Source: Fibrobacter sp. UWB5
Lineage (GTDB): Bacteria > Fibrobacterota > Fibrobacteria > Fibrobacterales > Fibrobacteraceae
Assembly: GCF_002210295.1 (NCBI RefSeq)
Contig: NZ_MWQH01000009.1
Location: 1 to 64,000 of the forward strand
Direction of reading: 5' to 3'
Length of the DNA stretch: 64,000 nucleotides
The translations under genes and the position numbers were made by a program. The stretch's first letter is position 1. Every line of letters starts with the position of its first letter. Of the stretch, positions 35,783 to 44,557 are shown piece after piece. The notes under the pieces were generated by a model, which made no database searches, was not told where the DNA came from, and saw nothing but the letters and a program-made list of their open reading frames with translations.

Positions 35783-37927
35783 TTACGATTTGCTGAAATA
35801 TCCCTTACCGTAGTACCCTTTTCCGTAGTATCCATAGCCATTATAGTGGCCAGGTTCGTATTCGCAGTGGTTCATCACGAATGCGCAGGGCTTGTCGGCA
35901 TAGCGACGCAGGTTAGCAAGGTTTTCCTTAATTTGGGCAAGGGAGTCCGTTCCGTAATGCACCACCATCAAGGCAAAGTCCACCAACGGGAAAATCAATT
36001 CGGCATCGGTCACCATGCTTACGGGCGGGGTATCCACCAAAATCATGTCATATTCTGACTTCATTTCTTCAAGCAGGTTCTTGAACAAATCATGGCGCAA
36101 TAGTTCGCTCGGAGACATCAAGCGCTTGCCGCAACCCATTACGAACAGGTTCTGGCAGCGGGATTCCGCCACAGTCTCACGCCAAGGAATCTTACCCGAA
36201 AGCACTTCGGTCAGTCCCAAATACTTGGAGCTGCGGATCACGCCCTTGCGCATGTCGGCATCGACCAGCAGCACTCGTCTGCCGTTCATGGCGTATACAG
36301 CAGCCAAGTTCTTGGACACAAAGGACTTACCCACACCCGGCACCAAGCCGCAAACCATGACCACCTTCTGGCCTTCGGAAAGCGAGAAATCCACCGCCGT
36401 CTGCAGGGTGCGGAACGCTTCGCTCGCCTGGTCGTTCGGAGCAGCCTCGACCAGGGTCAACTTGTGACGCTTGTCACGCAGGAGCCTGTTCTTGGATTCC
36501 GGGATCTTTGCAAACACGCTGACTTCGGTAGCATGTTCAAGTTCCTGGGAGCTACGGATGCCGTTACGCATCATGCGGAGCATGAATACCCAGAGCACGC
36601 CAAGCATAAAGGCGGCGGCCATCGAGCAAACCAAGATGTTGAACTTCTTGGGCTTGCTCTGGATCGGTTCAATCTGGGCAAAGTCCACAATGCGCACGTT
36701 ACCGACTTCACCGGCGCGCACCACGCGGAGCTGCTGGATGTTGTTGAGCATTGCCGTATACTGGGCATTGTTCACCGACACTTCTTCTTGCAAGCGGATT
36801 ATTTCTTGCTGCGTCACCGGCATGGATTCAGCCGTTTTCTTGAGGCGAGCGAGTTCACCACGCAAGCGATTCTGCTGCTTTACAATTGTCTGAACAGAGG
36901 GATGTTCTTCTTTAAACAGACGCGTCGCCTGCTGGCGTTCCTGTTCCAACTGAAGCAACTGGCGTTGCAGGTCCACTTCCTTATTCAAGTGAGCCTGGGT
37001 TTCTCCGGTCATGTCCACCGAACCAATGCTATGGCGATAATCGGCCAAAATCTTTTCGGAGCTGTCGAGTTTCGCCTTCACGCCAGGCAACTGCGATTCC
37101 AGGAATTCCAAGGTCTTTTCGGCCTCGGCGCTGCGCATTTCCACATTCTGGCGCACATACGTGTTGGCAATGGTATTGAGAATCGAGGCAGCGCGGTCTG
37201 CGTAACGGTGCGAGAAAGACACGCCAATCACGCCGGTCTGCTTCCCCTTTTCGGCCACCTTGAGGCCAGCGGCAAGACTGCGGACCGCAATCAACGGATT
37301 GGACATATTGATTCGGAACTCTTCGCCGATGGTGGCACGCATACGGCTCACGCGAATCTGCAAGGTATCGCCCGCATACAAGACCTTGAGCATCTGGCCC
37401 ACTTTGCCTTCAATCAACTTGGTTTCATCTTCATTATAAATCGCGTAAGTATCATCACCCGTAACCACGGCCATCCACTTTTCGGTGCGGGCCATATCCG
37501 GAATAAAGAGGTAATCGAGATCCATGCGGCCTTCGCGATGGAGAAGGCGGTTCAAGGCGCTCGTCGGGGTTGCCGAGTAGTTCAAGTGTTCTTCGGAGAC
37601 CACGTAGTTCAACACCAAACGGCTCTTGATCAGTTCGATTTCAGCATCGGCCGGGCTAGCGACATCCAAAATGGCACCCATTTCGCCCATGGCTCGGTTT
37701 GCCGCCTTATTGCCCTTCACGTCGATCTGCAACAGGGCGTCACTTGTGAACTGAGGACGGATCCACTGACCAATCACAAGTCCAATTAAGGCACCCGCAG
37801 CGAGGAACAAGCATAGCGTAAAGCGCTTTTTCCACAGAATAAACAAGGCTTCGAGCAGGGTAATAGTATTGTTAGCCGATTGGGCTTGTGCCCCGACCAC
37901 GATCGTCTGCTGTTCGTTTTCAGCCAT
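35783..37927 (-). CDS. Wzc-type polysaccharide co-polymerase with BY-kinase domain
   Basis: The 714-residue inner-membrane protein combines a Wzz domain with a cytoplasmic bacterial tyrosine kinase. TM1 is near 32-52 and TM2 near 440. A long periplasmic coiled-coil lies at about 260-400. The kinase carries Walker A GLVPGVGKS near 525, Walker A' VLLVDADMRKG near 555 and Walker B ILVDTPPV near 625. The last 20 residues form a Tyr cluster (YNGYGYYGKGYYGKGY), the usual autophosphorylation site. It should control chain length and export of a surface polysaccharide. TTG 37939 is open, but GGAG 7 nt before ATG 37927 fixes the start. Confidence 0.92.
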   Translation of the reverse strand: MAENEQQTIVVGAQAQSANNTITLLEALFILWKKRFTLCLFLAAGALIGLVIGQWIRPQFTSDALLQIDVKGNKAANRAMGEMGAILDVASPADAEIELIKSRLVLNYVVSEEHLNYSATPTSALNRLLHREGRMDLDYLFIPDMARTEKWMAVVTGDDTYAIYNEDETKLIEGKVGQMLKVLYAGDTLQIRVSRMRATIGEEFRINMSNPLIAVRSLAAGLKVAEKGKQTGVIGVSFSHRYADRAASILNTIANTYVRQNVEMRSAEAEKTLEFLESQLPGVKAKLDSSEKILADYRHSIGSVDMTGETQAHLNKEVDLQRQLLQLEQERQQATRLFKEEHPSVQTIVKQQNRLRGELARLKKTAESMPVTQQEIIRLQEEVSVNNAQYTAMLNNIQQLRVVRAGEVGNVRIVDFAQIEPIQSKPKKFNILVCSMAAAFMLGVLWVFMLRMMRNGIRSSQELEHATEVSVFAKIPESKNRLLRDKRHKLTLVEAAPNDQASEAFRTLQTAVDFSLSEGQKVVMVCGLVPGVGKSFVSKNLAAVYAMNGRRVLLVDADMRKGVIRSSKYLGLTEVLSGKIPWRETVAESRCQNLFVMGCGKRLMSPSELLRHDLFKNLLEEMKSEYDMILVDTPPVSMVTDAELIFPLVDFALMVVHYGTDSLAQIKENLANLRRYADKPCAFVMNHCEYEPGHYNGYGYYGKGYYGKGYFSKS

Positions 37928-37964
37928 CCGAGTCTCCAAAAATTTGCAAAAATTCAGATTTGAA

Positions 37965-37973
37965 CAAAATATA
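37965..37973 (-). promoter_or_regulatory. Candidate TATATTTTG promoter box for the wzc-like gene
   Basis: Minus-strand TATATTTTG lies 37 nt before the ATG at 37927 in the AT-rich divergent region shared with sufC. Confidence 0.45.
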
Positions 37974-38042
37974 GGAAAAATTTTTTAAACCTTACAGAAA
38001 ACAGAGTATTTTCTTTCATTTTTTTAATTATGGAGATTTTTC

Positions 38043-38050
38043 TATATTTG
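38043..38050 (+). promoter_or_regulatory. Candidate TATATTTG promoter box for sufCD
   Basis: TATATTTG lies 22 nt before the sufC ATG, with GAGGA between them as ribosome binding site. It is an exact match to TAnnTTTG. Confidence 0.5.
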
Positions 38051-38072
38051 CCTACCAATTAAGTGAGGAATT

Positions 38073-38819
38073 ATGCTGTCGATCAAGAACCTGAAAGCAA
38101 GTATCGAAGACGGGACCCAGATTTTGAAGGGGATCAACCTGGAGGTCAAACCGGGCGAGGTCCATGCCATCATGGGTCCGAACGGTTCGGGCAAGAGTAC
38201 GCTTTCGAAGGTGATTGCAGGCCACCCCGCCTACACGGTGAACGACGGCTCGGTGACGCTGGACGGCAAGGACCTGCTTTCGATGGAAATTTGCGATCGC
38301 GCCAATTCCGGCCTGTTCATCAGCACGCAGTACCCGACCGAGATTCCGGGTGTGAACAACGTAGAATTCCTGCAGATGGCACTCAATTCCAAGCGCGCCT
38401 ACCTCGGACTCGAACCGCTCGCCGATGCCGACTTCAAGAAGCTTTGCGAAGAAAAGATGGCCATGCTCGAAATGGATGACCGTTACCGCGACCGCGGCGT
38501 AAACGACGGCTTTAGCGGTGGCGAAAAGAAGCGCAACGAAATTCTGCAGATGGCTATTTTGGACCCGATGGTATCGTTCCTCGACGAAACGGACTCGGGT
38601 CTCGACATTGACGCTCTCCGCATTGTGGCTCACGGCATCAACCAGATTATGTCGCCCGAAAAGGCCGTGATTCTGGTGACGCACTACCAGAGACTTCTGG
38701 ACTACATCAAGCCGACTTACGTGCATGTGCTGCGCCACGGCAAGATTATTCTTTCGGGCGGTCCGGAACTCGCCCTCAAGCTCGAAGAACAAGGTTACGA
38801 CTGGATTGAGGAAAACTAA
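38073..38819 (+). CDS. sufC: SufC, ATPase of the Suf iron-sulphur cluster scaffold
   Basis: This 248-residue ABC-type ATPase powers the SufBCD scaffold that assembles Fe-S clusters in the cytoplasm. Walker A GPNGSGKST is at 35-43. The SufC-type signature FSGGEKKRNE lies near 148, and Walker B VSFLDETDSGLD near 170. A GAGGA motif precedes the ATG, and the gene overlaps sufD by one base (TAATG). Unusually, no sufB precedes it: the gene upstream is the divergent wzc-like gene. SufB, SufS and SufU must be encoded elsewhere if the system is complete. Confidence 0.95.
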   Translation: MLSIKNLKASIEDGTQILKGINLEVKPGEVHAIMGPNGSGKSTLSKVIAGHPAYTVNDGSVTLDGKDLLSMEICDRANSGLFISTQYPTEIPGVNNVEFLQMALNSKRAYLGLEPLADADFKKLCEEKMAMLEMDDRYRDRGVNDGFSGGEKKRNEILQMAILDPMVSFLDETDSGLDIDALRIVAHGINQIMSPEKAVILVTHYQRLLDYIKPTYVHVLRHGKIILSGGPELALKLEEQGYDWIEEN

Positions 38820-39793
38820 TGGACGCCATTACCCGCATTAAACAATTGGGAATGCCGCGTCGCAATAACGAATTGTGGACGTTTTTCCCGGTCAACAAGA
38901 TTCAGGCTCCTGAATTCCCGAGCGAATGCACTTGCGACGAAGACTTCGCAAACGAAGACGACTTTGCCGCCCTTTTGCCGATTGCCTGCAACGCCCGCCA
39001 GTTGGTGAAGACAATTGATGACGGCGAAAACGAAATGGCGATGCTCAAGTGCAACAACGACTTCGGTCGCACGGTTTTGAACATCGGCAAGAACGCAAAG
39101 GCTAGCATCGAAATCCTTGACAACAAGGTAATGCATGAAATTTGCGCCGAACGTTTCGATATCAATGTCGCTGAAGGCGCCGAACTCGAAATCTTTTTTG
39201 CGAACCCTGCTAACGACTTGCCGTTGACCTTTAGGCATTTCGACATCAAGCAGGCCGCGAACTCTACAGTGCATTTTGCGAACGTTTTGCAAGACAGCGG
39301 CATTGGCCGCATCAGCGCCCGCGTGGAACTGAACGGCGAGGGCGCAAACTTCGATTACCGCAGTTTGAATATTCTGAAGGGAAACGCCTCTAAGCACCAG
39401 CGCCTGACGATTTTGCACAACGCTCCCAGTACGGTGAGCACGCAGTTCGTGCGCAACATTCTGGACGAAAACGCTTACGCCAGCTACGACGGCCAGGTGG
39501 TCGTGGGCTATAACTGCAGCCAGGTGAATTCGAGCCAGTTGGTGAATACGATTCTCTTGGACGACGGTCCGAGTGTTTCGGTGAAGCCGGTGCTCAAGAT
39601 TTACCACGACGATGTGGAATGTACGCACGGCAATACCGTGGGCGAACTCGACAAGGATCAGATGTTCTATTTAACGAGCCGCGGAATTCCGGCCGACAAG
39701 GCCCGCGAAATGCTCACTAAGGCATTCGCGAAGGAATTGTTCCTGGAATTGCCGGAAGGCGCTGCTAAGAAACGCTTGATGCAGGCGCTTTAA
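38819..39793 (+). CDS. sufD: SufD/SufB-family Fe-S cluster assembly protein
   Basis: The 324-residue protein shows the right-handed beta-helix core of the SufB/SufD family and its C-terminal signature KPVLKIYHDDVECTHGNTVGELDKDQMFYLTSRGI. It forms the scaffold with SufC and SufB. The N-terminal helical part is short compared with typical SufD proteins of 400 or more residues. It starts within the sufC stop codon. I favour SufD because of length and the sufC-sufD order, but a reduced SufB is not fully excluded. Confidence 0.88.
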   Translation: MDAITRIKQLGMPRRNNELWTFFPVNKIQAPEFPSECTCDEDFANEDDFAALLPIACNARQLVKTIDDGENEMAMLKCNNDFGRTVLNIGKNAKASIEILDNKVMHEICAERFDINVAEGAELEIFFANPANDLPLTFRHFDIKQAANSTVHFANVLQDSGIGRISARVELNGEGANFDYRSLNILKGNASKHQRLTILHNAPSTVSTQFVRNILDENAYASYDGQVVVGYNCSQVNSSQLVNTILLDDGPSVSVKPVLKIYHDDVECTHGNTVGELDKDQMFYLTSRGIPADKAREMLTKAFAKELFLELPEGAAKKRLMQAL

Positions 39794-41083
39794 TTACTTT
39801 TCGTACACGGTCAACACGTCGGGCCCGAGCATGAAGGACTCGCGGGCGACGAGGGCTGTGGGAAGTTCCGGATAAGTCAAGCCGTCGGCGCCGCTGGATT
39901 CAAGCGCACGGTCGACCGCGGGGTCGGAAGATTGCCATAAATCAAGGCGGTTCCAAAGACCGCATTTAAAGATTTCATCAGCGAGACGAGCGCCAGGTTC
40001 CACCATCAGGCGGTGCATGCCGCGGGCGGAGAGATTCGCATGCATTTCGTGCCAGTTGGCAACGAAAGAGGCGTTACTTAAAGCGACCACTTCAACTGCG
40101 AGATTTTCAGCAGCCGGCGCCTCCCCCGCATTCTTTAACTTCTCAAGATTTTTTTCAAGCGCGGGCTGCGGCACGCATGTAAAGACAATGGGAGCCTTGC
40201 CCTCTTCTACAGGCGCCTGGAACACGCGAAGGCTCGCAACTTCATCAACACTAAATTCATGATGGCCCGCCCAAATGATTTTCACGGGATTGTTCCCTTG
40301 GGCAAAGCGGACGTCTAGCGAGGGGTTGTCGGCAAGCACGGTGCCAGCGCCTACGAGAATCGCGTCACTCATGGCGCGAAGTTCATGGTTCCAGCAGTTG
40401 GCACCTTGCGCGGTGATTTTGAGCGGCGCATTACACGCCGCACCCTTTGCGTCGCCACCTACAATCGCACCCATGTTGCCTTCTTGCGAAATGGCCGACT
40501 TGATTTCGACAAAGGTTGTCTTGTTGCGGACATAGAAATCGTAGGCTTCAAAGAATCGCTCGATTTCGTGAAAGAGCATGCGGGCTTCGGCAAGCGCCTC
40601 GGCGCGAGTTTCCGGCTCCCCCATGGCAGCCGGATTGCCAGAAAGCACCTTGCAGCCGTCATGGGAGCAAGAATCATCCCAGCCACTTTCAACAATCGCA
40701 CGCTCGCAAGCATCCTGACCTTCAAAAACCTTGATTCCGGCTTCTTCGAGAATGGCACGGCTCTTGCCGCGCACAACCGGATTCGGGTCGGCATGCGCGA
40801 AGTAGACTTCCTTGATGCCGGCATCGATGATTGCCTTGGTGCAGGGGGGCGTGCGGCCATAATGGCAGCAAGGTTCCAGCGTTACATAGATGGCCGCCCC
40901 GCGGGCGAGTTCGCCCGCGTCACGCAGCGCCATCACCTCGGCATGAGCATTCCCCGGGCGCTGTGTACGCCCCTTGCCGACGACGATTCCGTCTTTAACG
41001 ACGACGGCGCCCACGGCAGGATTCGGCCGACTGATGCCGACCGAAAACAGAGAGGTCTCAAACGCTAGATTTAAATAATTCAT
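39794..41083 (-). CDS. ribD: RibD, bifunctional pyrimidine deaminase/reductase of riboflavin synthesis
   Basis: The 429-residue protein catalyses two steps after GTP cyclohydrolase II. The N-terminal deaminase has the zinc ligands H47 (HAE) and C72/C81 (PCCHYGRTPPC). The C-terminal reductase includes AMSDAILVGAGTVLADNPSLDVR. Between them is a linker of roughly 60 residues rich in Glu/Ala (about 135-200), longer than the usual junction, and the expected KLAxSLDG motif reads EIKSAISQEG. The frame is open to 41122, but those extra 13 codons are translated GTCAT repeat, so ATG 41083 is chosen. It converges on sufD, with no bases between the stop codons. Confidence 0.9.
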   Translation of the reverse strand: MNYLNLAFETSLFSVGISRPNPAVGAVVVKDGIVVGKGRTQRPGNAHAEVMALRDAGELARGAAIYVTLEPCCHYGRTPPCTKAIIDAGIKEVYFAHADPNPVVRGKSRAILEEAGIKVFEGQDACERAIVESGWDDSCSHDGCKVLSGNPAAMGEPETRAEALAEARMLFHEIERFFEAYDFYVRNKTTFVEIKSAISQEGNMGAIVGGDAKGAACNAPLKITAQGANCWNHELRAMSDAILVGAGTVLADNPSLDVRFAQGNNPVKIIWAGHHEFSVDEVASLRVFQAPVEEGKAPIVFTCVPQPALEKNLEKLKNAGEAPAAENLAVEVVALSNASFVANWHEMHANLSARGMHRLMVEPGARLADEIFKCGLWNRLDLWQSSDPAVDRALESSGADGLTYPELPTALVARESFMLGPDVLTVYEK

Positions 41084-41087
41084 ACAC

Positions 41088-41120
41088 GAGATTGCTGATC
41101 CCGGCCTTCGCCGGGATGAC
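41088..41120 (-). repeat. GTCAT-palindrome repeat
   Basis: On the minus strand GTCATCCCGGCGAAGGCCGG continues to GATCAGCAATCTC. It lies directly upstream of ribD and extends its open frame spuriously. Confidence 0.85.
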
Positions 41121-41136
41121 ACTGGAGGCAGGAGCC

Positions 41137-41160
41137 GATACCGGCCTTCGCCGGGATGAC
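41137..41160 (-). repeat. GTCAT-palindrome repeat
   Basis: On the minus strand GTCATCCCGGCGAAGGCCGG continues to TATC. It lies 14 nt past the rhodanese gene and is a near-identical neighbour of the copy at 41088. Confidence 0.85.
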
Positions 41161-41173
41161 GAGGGCAACAGGC

Positions 41174-41626
41174 TTACTTCTTCGGGAAAGCGAGGAAGCC
41201 ACCAATCACGTTGTACACGCGGGTGTAGCCCTGATCCATCAGGTACTTGGTAGCGGCTTCGCTGCGACGGCCGGAACGGCAGTAAATCAGCAAGTCCTTG
41301 TCCTTCGGAAGTTCGCCAATACGTTCCTTGAGCTCATTCAGCGGAATGTTCAAGGCATGCGGTGCAAAACCTTCGTTCAATTCCGGAGCATTACGCACAT
41401 CCACGTAAATAGCACCATTGGCATTCATTTCGATTGCCTTGTCCCAATCAACCGACTGCACACCGGCACGTACGGCCACTTCAGACGGAGCCGGAGCCTT
41501 CTTGGCTTCGGGCTGGGCCGGCTGTTCCACAGGCTTGGCCTGTTCAACGGCAGCTTCGGCCTTCTTTTCTTCACAGCCTGCGAAAATGAACATCGAGGCC
41601 ACGGCAATCATCATTAACTTTTTCAT
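41174..41626 (-). CDS. Rhodanese-domain lipoprotein
   Basis: The 150-residue protein has a lipoprotein signal (FAGC, Cys18). A Lys/Pro/Ala-rich spacer (20-47) leads to a single rhodanese domain with the active-site loop YCRSGRRS, catalytic C116. It should bind a persulfide sulphur outside the cytoplasm; the acceptor is unknown. Its ATG overlaps the stop of the PAS-protein gene (ATGA), so the two are translationally coupled. It is the last gene of a four-gene minus-strand operon. Confidence 0.88.
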   Translation of the reverse strand: MKKLMMIAVASMFIFAGCEEKKAEAAVEQAKPVEQPAQPEAKKAPAPSEVAVRAGVQSVDWDKAIEMNANGAIYVDVRNAPELNEGFAPHALNIPLNELKERIGELPKDKDLLIYCRSGRRSEAATKYLMDQGYTRVYNVIGGFLAFPKK

Positions 41627-42888
41627 TTCTTCTCCATAGTTGAATTATTAGCGATATTAAAATCGTTTTCATCGAGTTGCATATACACGCCAAGCACACA
41701 ATGGGTAAAGCCATCTTCACGCTTGAGGGGTACCGCATTAAACCAAAGCAGGCGTTTGCCTACACCGAAGGCGCCCTTCCAGGATTTAGAAAGCCCCTTT
41801 TCAAAAACTTCTGAGACCACGCCGTGGAACAGCGAGAAATACCGCGGGCGCACCACCTCGAGCAATCGCTTGCCTTCAATTTCTTCGGGATTCGGGCTAC
41901 CGAACGCCAGCGAAAAAGCCTGGTTGCAACCGCGGACCTTGTAATCTCTATCAATCCAGAACATGCGAATATCAGGAAACGCCAAAGCCGACATTTGCAG
42001 GGATTCACTCATATCAGCCCCTTCGACCACCGGATTTTCAAGCTGCAAGTCTAGGCGGCGAGCCGATCCGCGGAATACGATTTTCGCATTTTCTTCGGTG
42101 TAGAGGCGTCCACAAAAAGCATACCAGTCCAGTTTGCCGTTTTCACTCTGCAAGCGCAACCGTACGCCACGATTTTCGCTAGAATTCTGTCCCGTAGCAC
42201 GGAATTCCACAATGCGGGCATTCAAATGCTTGTCAAAGAAGGCGTAATCGTCTTCGGGCATCATCGCACGAATATCCTGAACGCCCTGGGTTCTCGGAAT
42301 GGCTCGTCCTTCGTCATCGACTAGCGGAGTCAAGAACGTAAATGTACGGGTATCGACATCCATGGACCACAAAAAGTCGCCTGTATTCTGCAAAAGCATA
42401 TCGACTTTTTCTTTCAATTCATCGCGCTGGGTTCTGGATTCCACGTCCAGCGTCACATTCTTGAGCAAAAGCACCATATGGACATCGACCCCCTGCTTTT
42501 GCATGCTGGCGCGGATTTCGTACCAGTTCAAGCCGTCACCGGAATCCTGCGAAAAGACGAACGGAATATCGGGGTAAGCGTCCAGGCCTTTGACGTATTC
42601 CAGGAATCGCTTGTATTCGGCCGCCGAAAAAATTTTCTTGAAGGATTTCTGGCGCAAAATGGAATTGTAAAGCGGATCCGAAATATAGGTCGGCGTGGCA
42701 TCGATCAGGCGGCCTTCTTTAGAGACAATCACCAAGAAATCGCCCAGGTAGCCCGAAAAAACGGAATAGATCTTTTGCTTGTTCAATAAGTCCCTAATCA
42801 AAAGGACGACAATCACAAACGCCGTGATTACCAAGAAACAGACAAACGATACCGCAATTAAAAGACCTACAGAAACCTGCATATTCAT
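41623..42888 (-). CDS. Membrane-anchored PAS-domain protein without output domain
   Basis: The 421-residue protein has one N-terminal TM helix (about 7-30). Three PAS-like segments follow, near 45-135, 165-275 and 300-405, separated by short helical linkers; examples are GDFLVIVSKEGRLIDATPTY and RMFWIDRDYKVRGCNQAFS. No kinase, GGDEF, EAL, phosphatase or DNA-binding domain follows, so signal output must go through a partner. It overlaps its neighbours on both sides by ATGA. Ligand and partner are unknown. Confidence 0.72.
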   Translation of the reverse strand: MNMQVSVGLLIAVSFVCFLVITAFVIVVLLIRDLLNKQKIYSVFSGYLGDFLVIVSKEGRLIDATPTYISDPLYNSILRQKSFKKIFSAAEYKRFLEYVKGLDAYPDIPFVFSQDSGDGLNWYEIRASMQKQGVDVHMVLLLKNVTLDVESRTQRDELKEKVDMLLQNTGDFLWSMDVDTRTFTFLTPLVDDEGRAIPRTQGVQDIRAMMPEDDYAFFDKHLNARIVEFRATGQNSSENRGVRLRLQSENGKLDWYAFCGRLYTEENAKIVFRGSARRLDLQLENPVVEGADMSESLQMSALAFPDIRMFWIDRDYKVRGCNQAFSLAFGSPNPEEIEGKRLLEVVRPRYFSLFHGVVSEVFEKGLSKSWKGAFGVGKRLLWFNAVPLKREDGFTHCVLGVYMQLDENDFNIANNSTMEKK

Positions 42889-43652
42889 AATATAGTCTTT
42901 TTTCGAACCGATTTAGTCGCCGTAAAGCCAAACCAATCCCATATCGAGCGGGCGTTGCCGTACGCCCCCGAAAAAGTCCATGTTCCCAAAGTAAACCCGA
43001 GCGAAACGGACACTGCAAATTCCGGGAAACGGTAAGCCGAAAGGATAACCGCATGCGCAAAGGTTAGAGAATGGCCGATATCGATAGAGTTTCCGTCGTA
43101 CTCGACAAAGGCCCCGAATCGTTCGCCCTGAAACCGGAACGCGACCGCATAATCCAAGTCGAAAAACGAGCAGTGATTGACAAGGGCTGCCATTGCCGAT
43201 AGCGACAACGGGCTTTGCCTCAAAGCGAACCCCGCCTTGTAACGGTTTATCGTCCAGTTTTCTTTGGTCAATCGGTCCCCCGGGATCCAGTCGACGGATA
43301 GCCCATAGCCCACTCCCCCGACAAGCCAGGATTTTGCCACCGAGAAATTCCATTCGGAATAAACTTGCCTGTACAGGGAATCCATTTCTAGATACGAACT
43401 GAAAAACGCCAATCGATAATCCCGCCAGAGGCCGAGTTCGCCAGCAGCACCTGCCACCTGCAAGGAAGCCTCGTCCACTTGCGCATAGGCAAGCCCGAAA
43501 CCGGGTTCTGCAATTCTTGCCGGGCTCGATTTATACCCGGGAAGCCCCGAAAGGGCGAGCGAGCCGCCCGGATTTTGGACAAATTCTCCGGGAAAGTCCA
43601 TGGCGCAGGCTAGGCTCGCGAGCCATATTATTAATAGTATAACCCCTCGCAT
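42885..43652 (-). CDS. Predicted outer-membrane or periplasmic beta-rich protein
   Basis: The 255-residue protein has a signal peptide (about 1-17, ACA cleavage). Amphipathic strands then alternate through the rest, for example YRLAFFSSYLEMDS, RYKAGFALRQSPLSLSAMA and AVSVSLGFTLGTWTFSGAYG. This suggests a small barrel or PorV-like outer-membrane protein, but no family is recognised. It starts one base after the lamin-tail gene and overlaps the PAS gene by ATGA. Confidence 0.7.
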   Translation of the reverse strand: MRGVILLIIWLASLACAMDFPGEFVQNPGGSLALSGLPGYKSSPARIAEPGFGLAYAQVDEASLQVAGAAGELGLWRDYRLAFFSSYLEMDSLYRQVYSEWNFSVAKSWLVGGVGYGLSVDWIPGDRLTKENWTINRYKAGFALRQSPLSLSAMAALVNHCSFFDLDYAVAFRFQGERFGAFVEYDGNSIDIGHSLTFAHAVILSAYRFPEFAVSVSLGFTLGTWTFSGAYGNARSIWDWFGFTATKSVRKKTIL

Positions 43653-43653
43653 A

Positions 43654-44481
43654 TTACGGCCTCAGCAGGAATCCGACCATCTTTTCGTAGCTGCCCGAAG
43701 CGAGGGCGATATAGGCAACGCCTATACCCGAAAGGTGATTCAGCGGGATATTCAGCCAGGTATTCGAATGCGGCGGCACCTCCGTTTTCCATTGCTCGCG
43801 ACCTGCCGAATCCAGCAGCCGAAGCGTCACCGGCAAGTCGCTTTCAATCAGGACCCGCAAGGGAGTCTTGTTCACCCGCACCACGCGCGTCGATAGCCGG
43901 AATGTAAATGGAGCCTGGTTGCCCGTTTGCGTTTTCTCGCCTTTGTCTGCAGACCGGCCTCTGTACAAGTCCACCCGCCCCTGGTAGCCCGGCGTATTCT
44001 CGGCCCGGCCCGTCTGCGGGTTAAACCCCGAAGGGCACGTGACCGTCCCTTTATCCCAGGCCACACTGTCTATGACGGTATCGCCCTTGCAAATGGCAAG
44101 CGAGCCCGCGGTATTGTTCAGGTAACCCATGGCGTACTGGATGAGGCGCACATCCTTGAACCCGAGGTATTCGCGCAAAAGGAGCGTATCGCGGGTGAAG
44201 ATGACGGTCTCGTAAGCGGCCAGGGTGTCGCGCTTGGTCCGGGTCTTGCCCTGAGAGGCGCTCCAGTTCTTGGTACGGTTGCAAAAGCGGTAGTCCTCGA
44301 AGGCGAGCGGCCCGCCCGAAGCGTTGTAGACTTCGACCCATTCCGGTTCGGGTTCTGCAGGGCAATGGTGAACCTCGGTAAAGTAGAGATCCGGAGTTTC
44401 GGCTGCCCGGGCCAAGCCGAAAAAGAAAAACACCACGCCCCAAAGAAGCGTGTACAAACGCAAAACTGCATTCTGATTCAT
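43654..44481 (-). CDS. Lamin-tail-domain secreted protein
   Basis: The 275-residue protein has a signal peptide (about 1-26). A lamin-tail (LTD) domain lies near 30-150: LYFTEVHHCPAEPEPEWVEVYNAS, then the FEDYRFCN strand and NNTAGSLAICKGD. A C-terminal beta-rich region contains PVTLRLLDSAGREQWKTEV, like a type IX sorting domain. LTD proteins are extracellular and of varied role. The frame opens at 44517, but ATG 44481 follows a G-rich AGGGGG and gives a normal signal peptide. It heads the four-gene coupled operon. Confidence 0.78.
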   Translation of the reverse strand: MNQNAVLRLYTLLWGVVFFFFGLARAAETPDLYFTEVHHCPAEPEPEWVEVYNASGGPLAFEDYRFCNRTKNWSASQGKTRTKRDTLAAYETVIFTRDTLLLREYLGFKDVRLIQYAMGYLNNTAGSLAICKGDTVIDSVAWDKGTVTCPSGFNPQTGRAENTPGYQGRVDLYRGRSADKGEKTQTGNQAPFTFRLSTRVVRVNKTPLRVLIESDLPVTLRLLDSAGREQWKTEVPPHSNTWLNIPLNHLSGIGVAYIALASGSYEKMVGFLLRP

Positions 44482-44485
44482 GAGA

Positions 44486-44501
44486 CCCCCTAGGGGGTTG
44501 C
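44486..44501. repeat. Short palindrome before the lamin-tail gene
   Basis: GACCCCCTAGGGGGTT is a 14-bp near-perfect palindrome just upstream of the ATG. On the minus strand its right half supplies the G-rich ribosome binding site, so folding would hide it. Confidence 0.5.
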
Positions 44502-44557
44502 TGCTCTTAGCCGACAAGCGGCGCCATATTCTAGGAGCAGGGTGTTACCCGGGACCG

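Noticed and set aside
41084-41122. A longer RibD N-terminus starting at 41122
   Set aside because: The added residues are a translation of the GTCAT palindrome repeat; family alignment begins at the downstream ATG.
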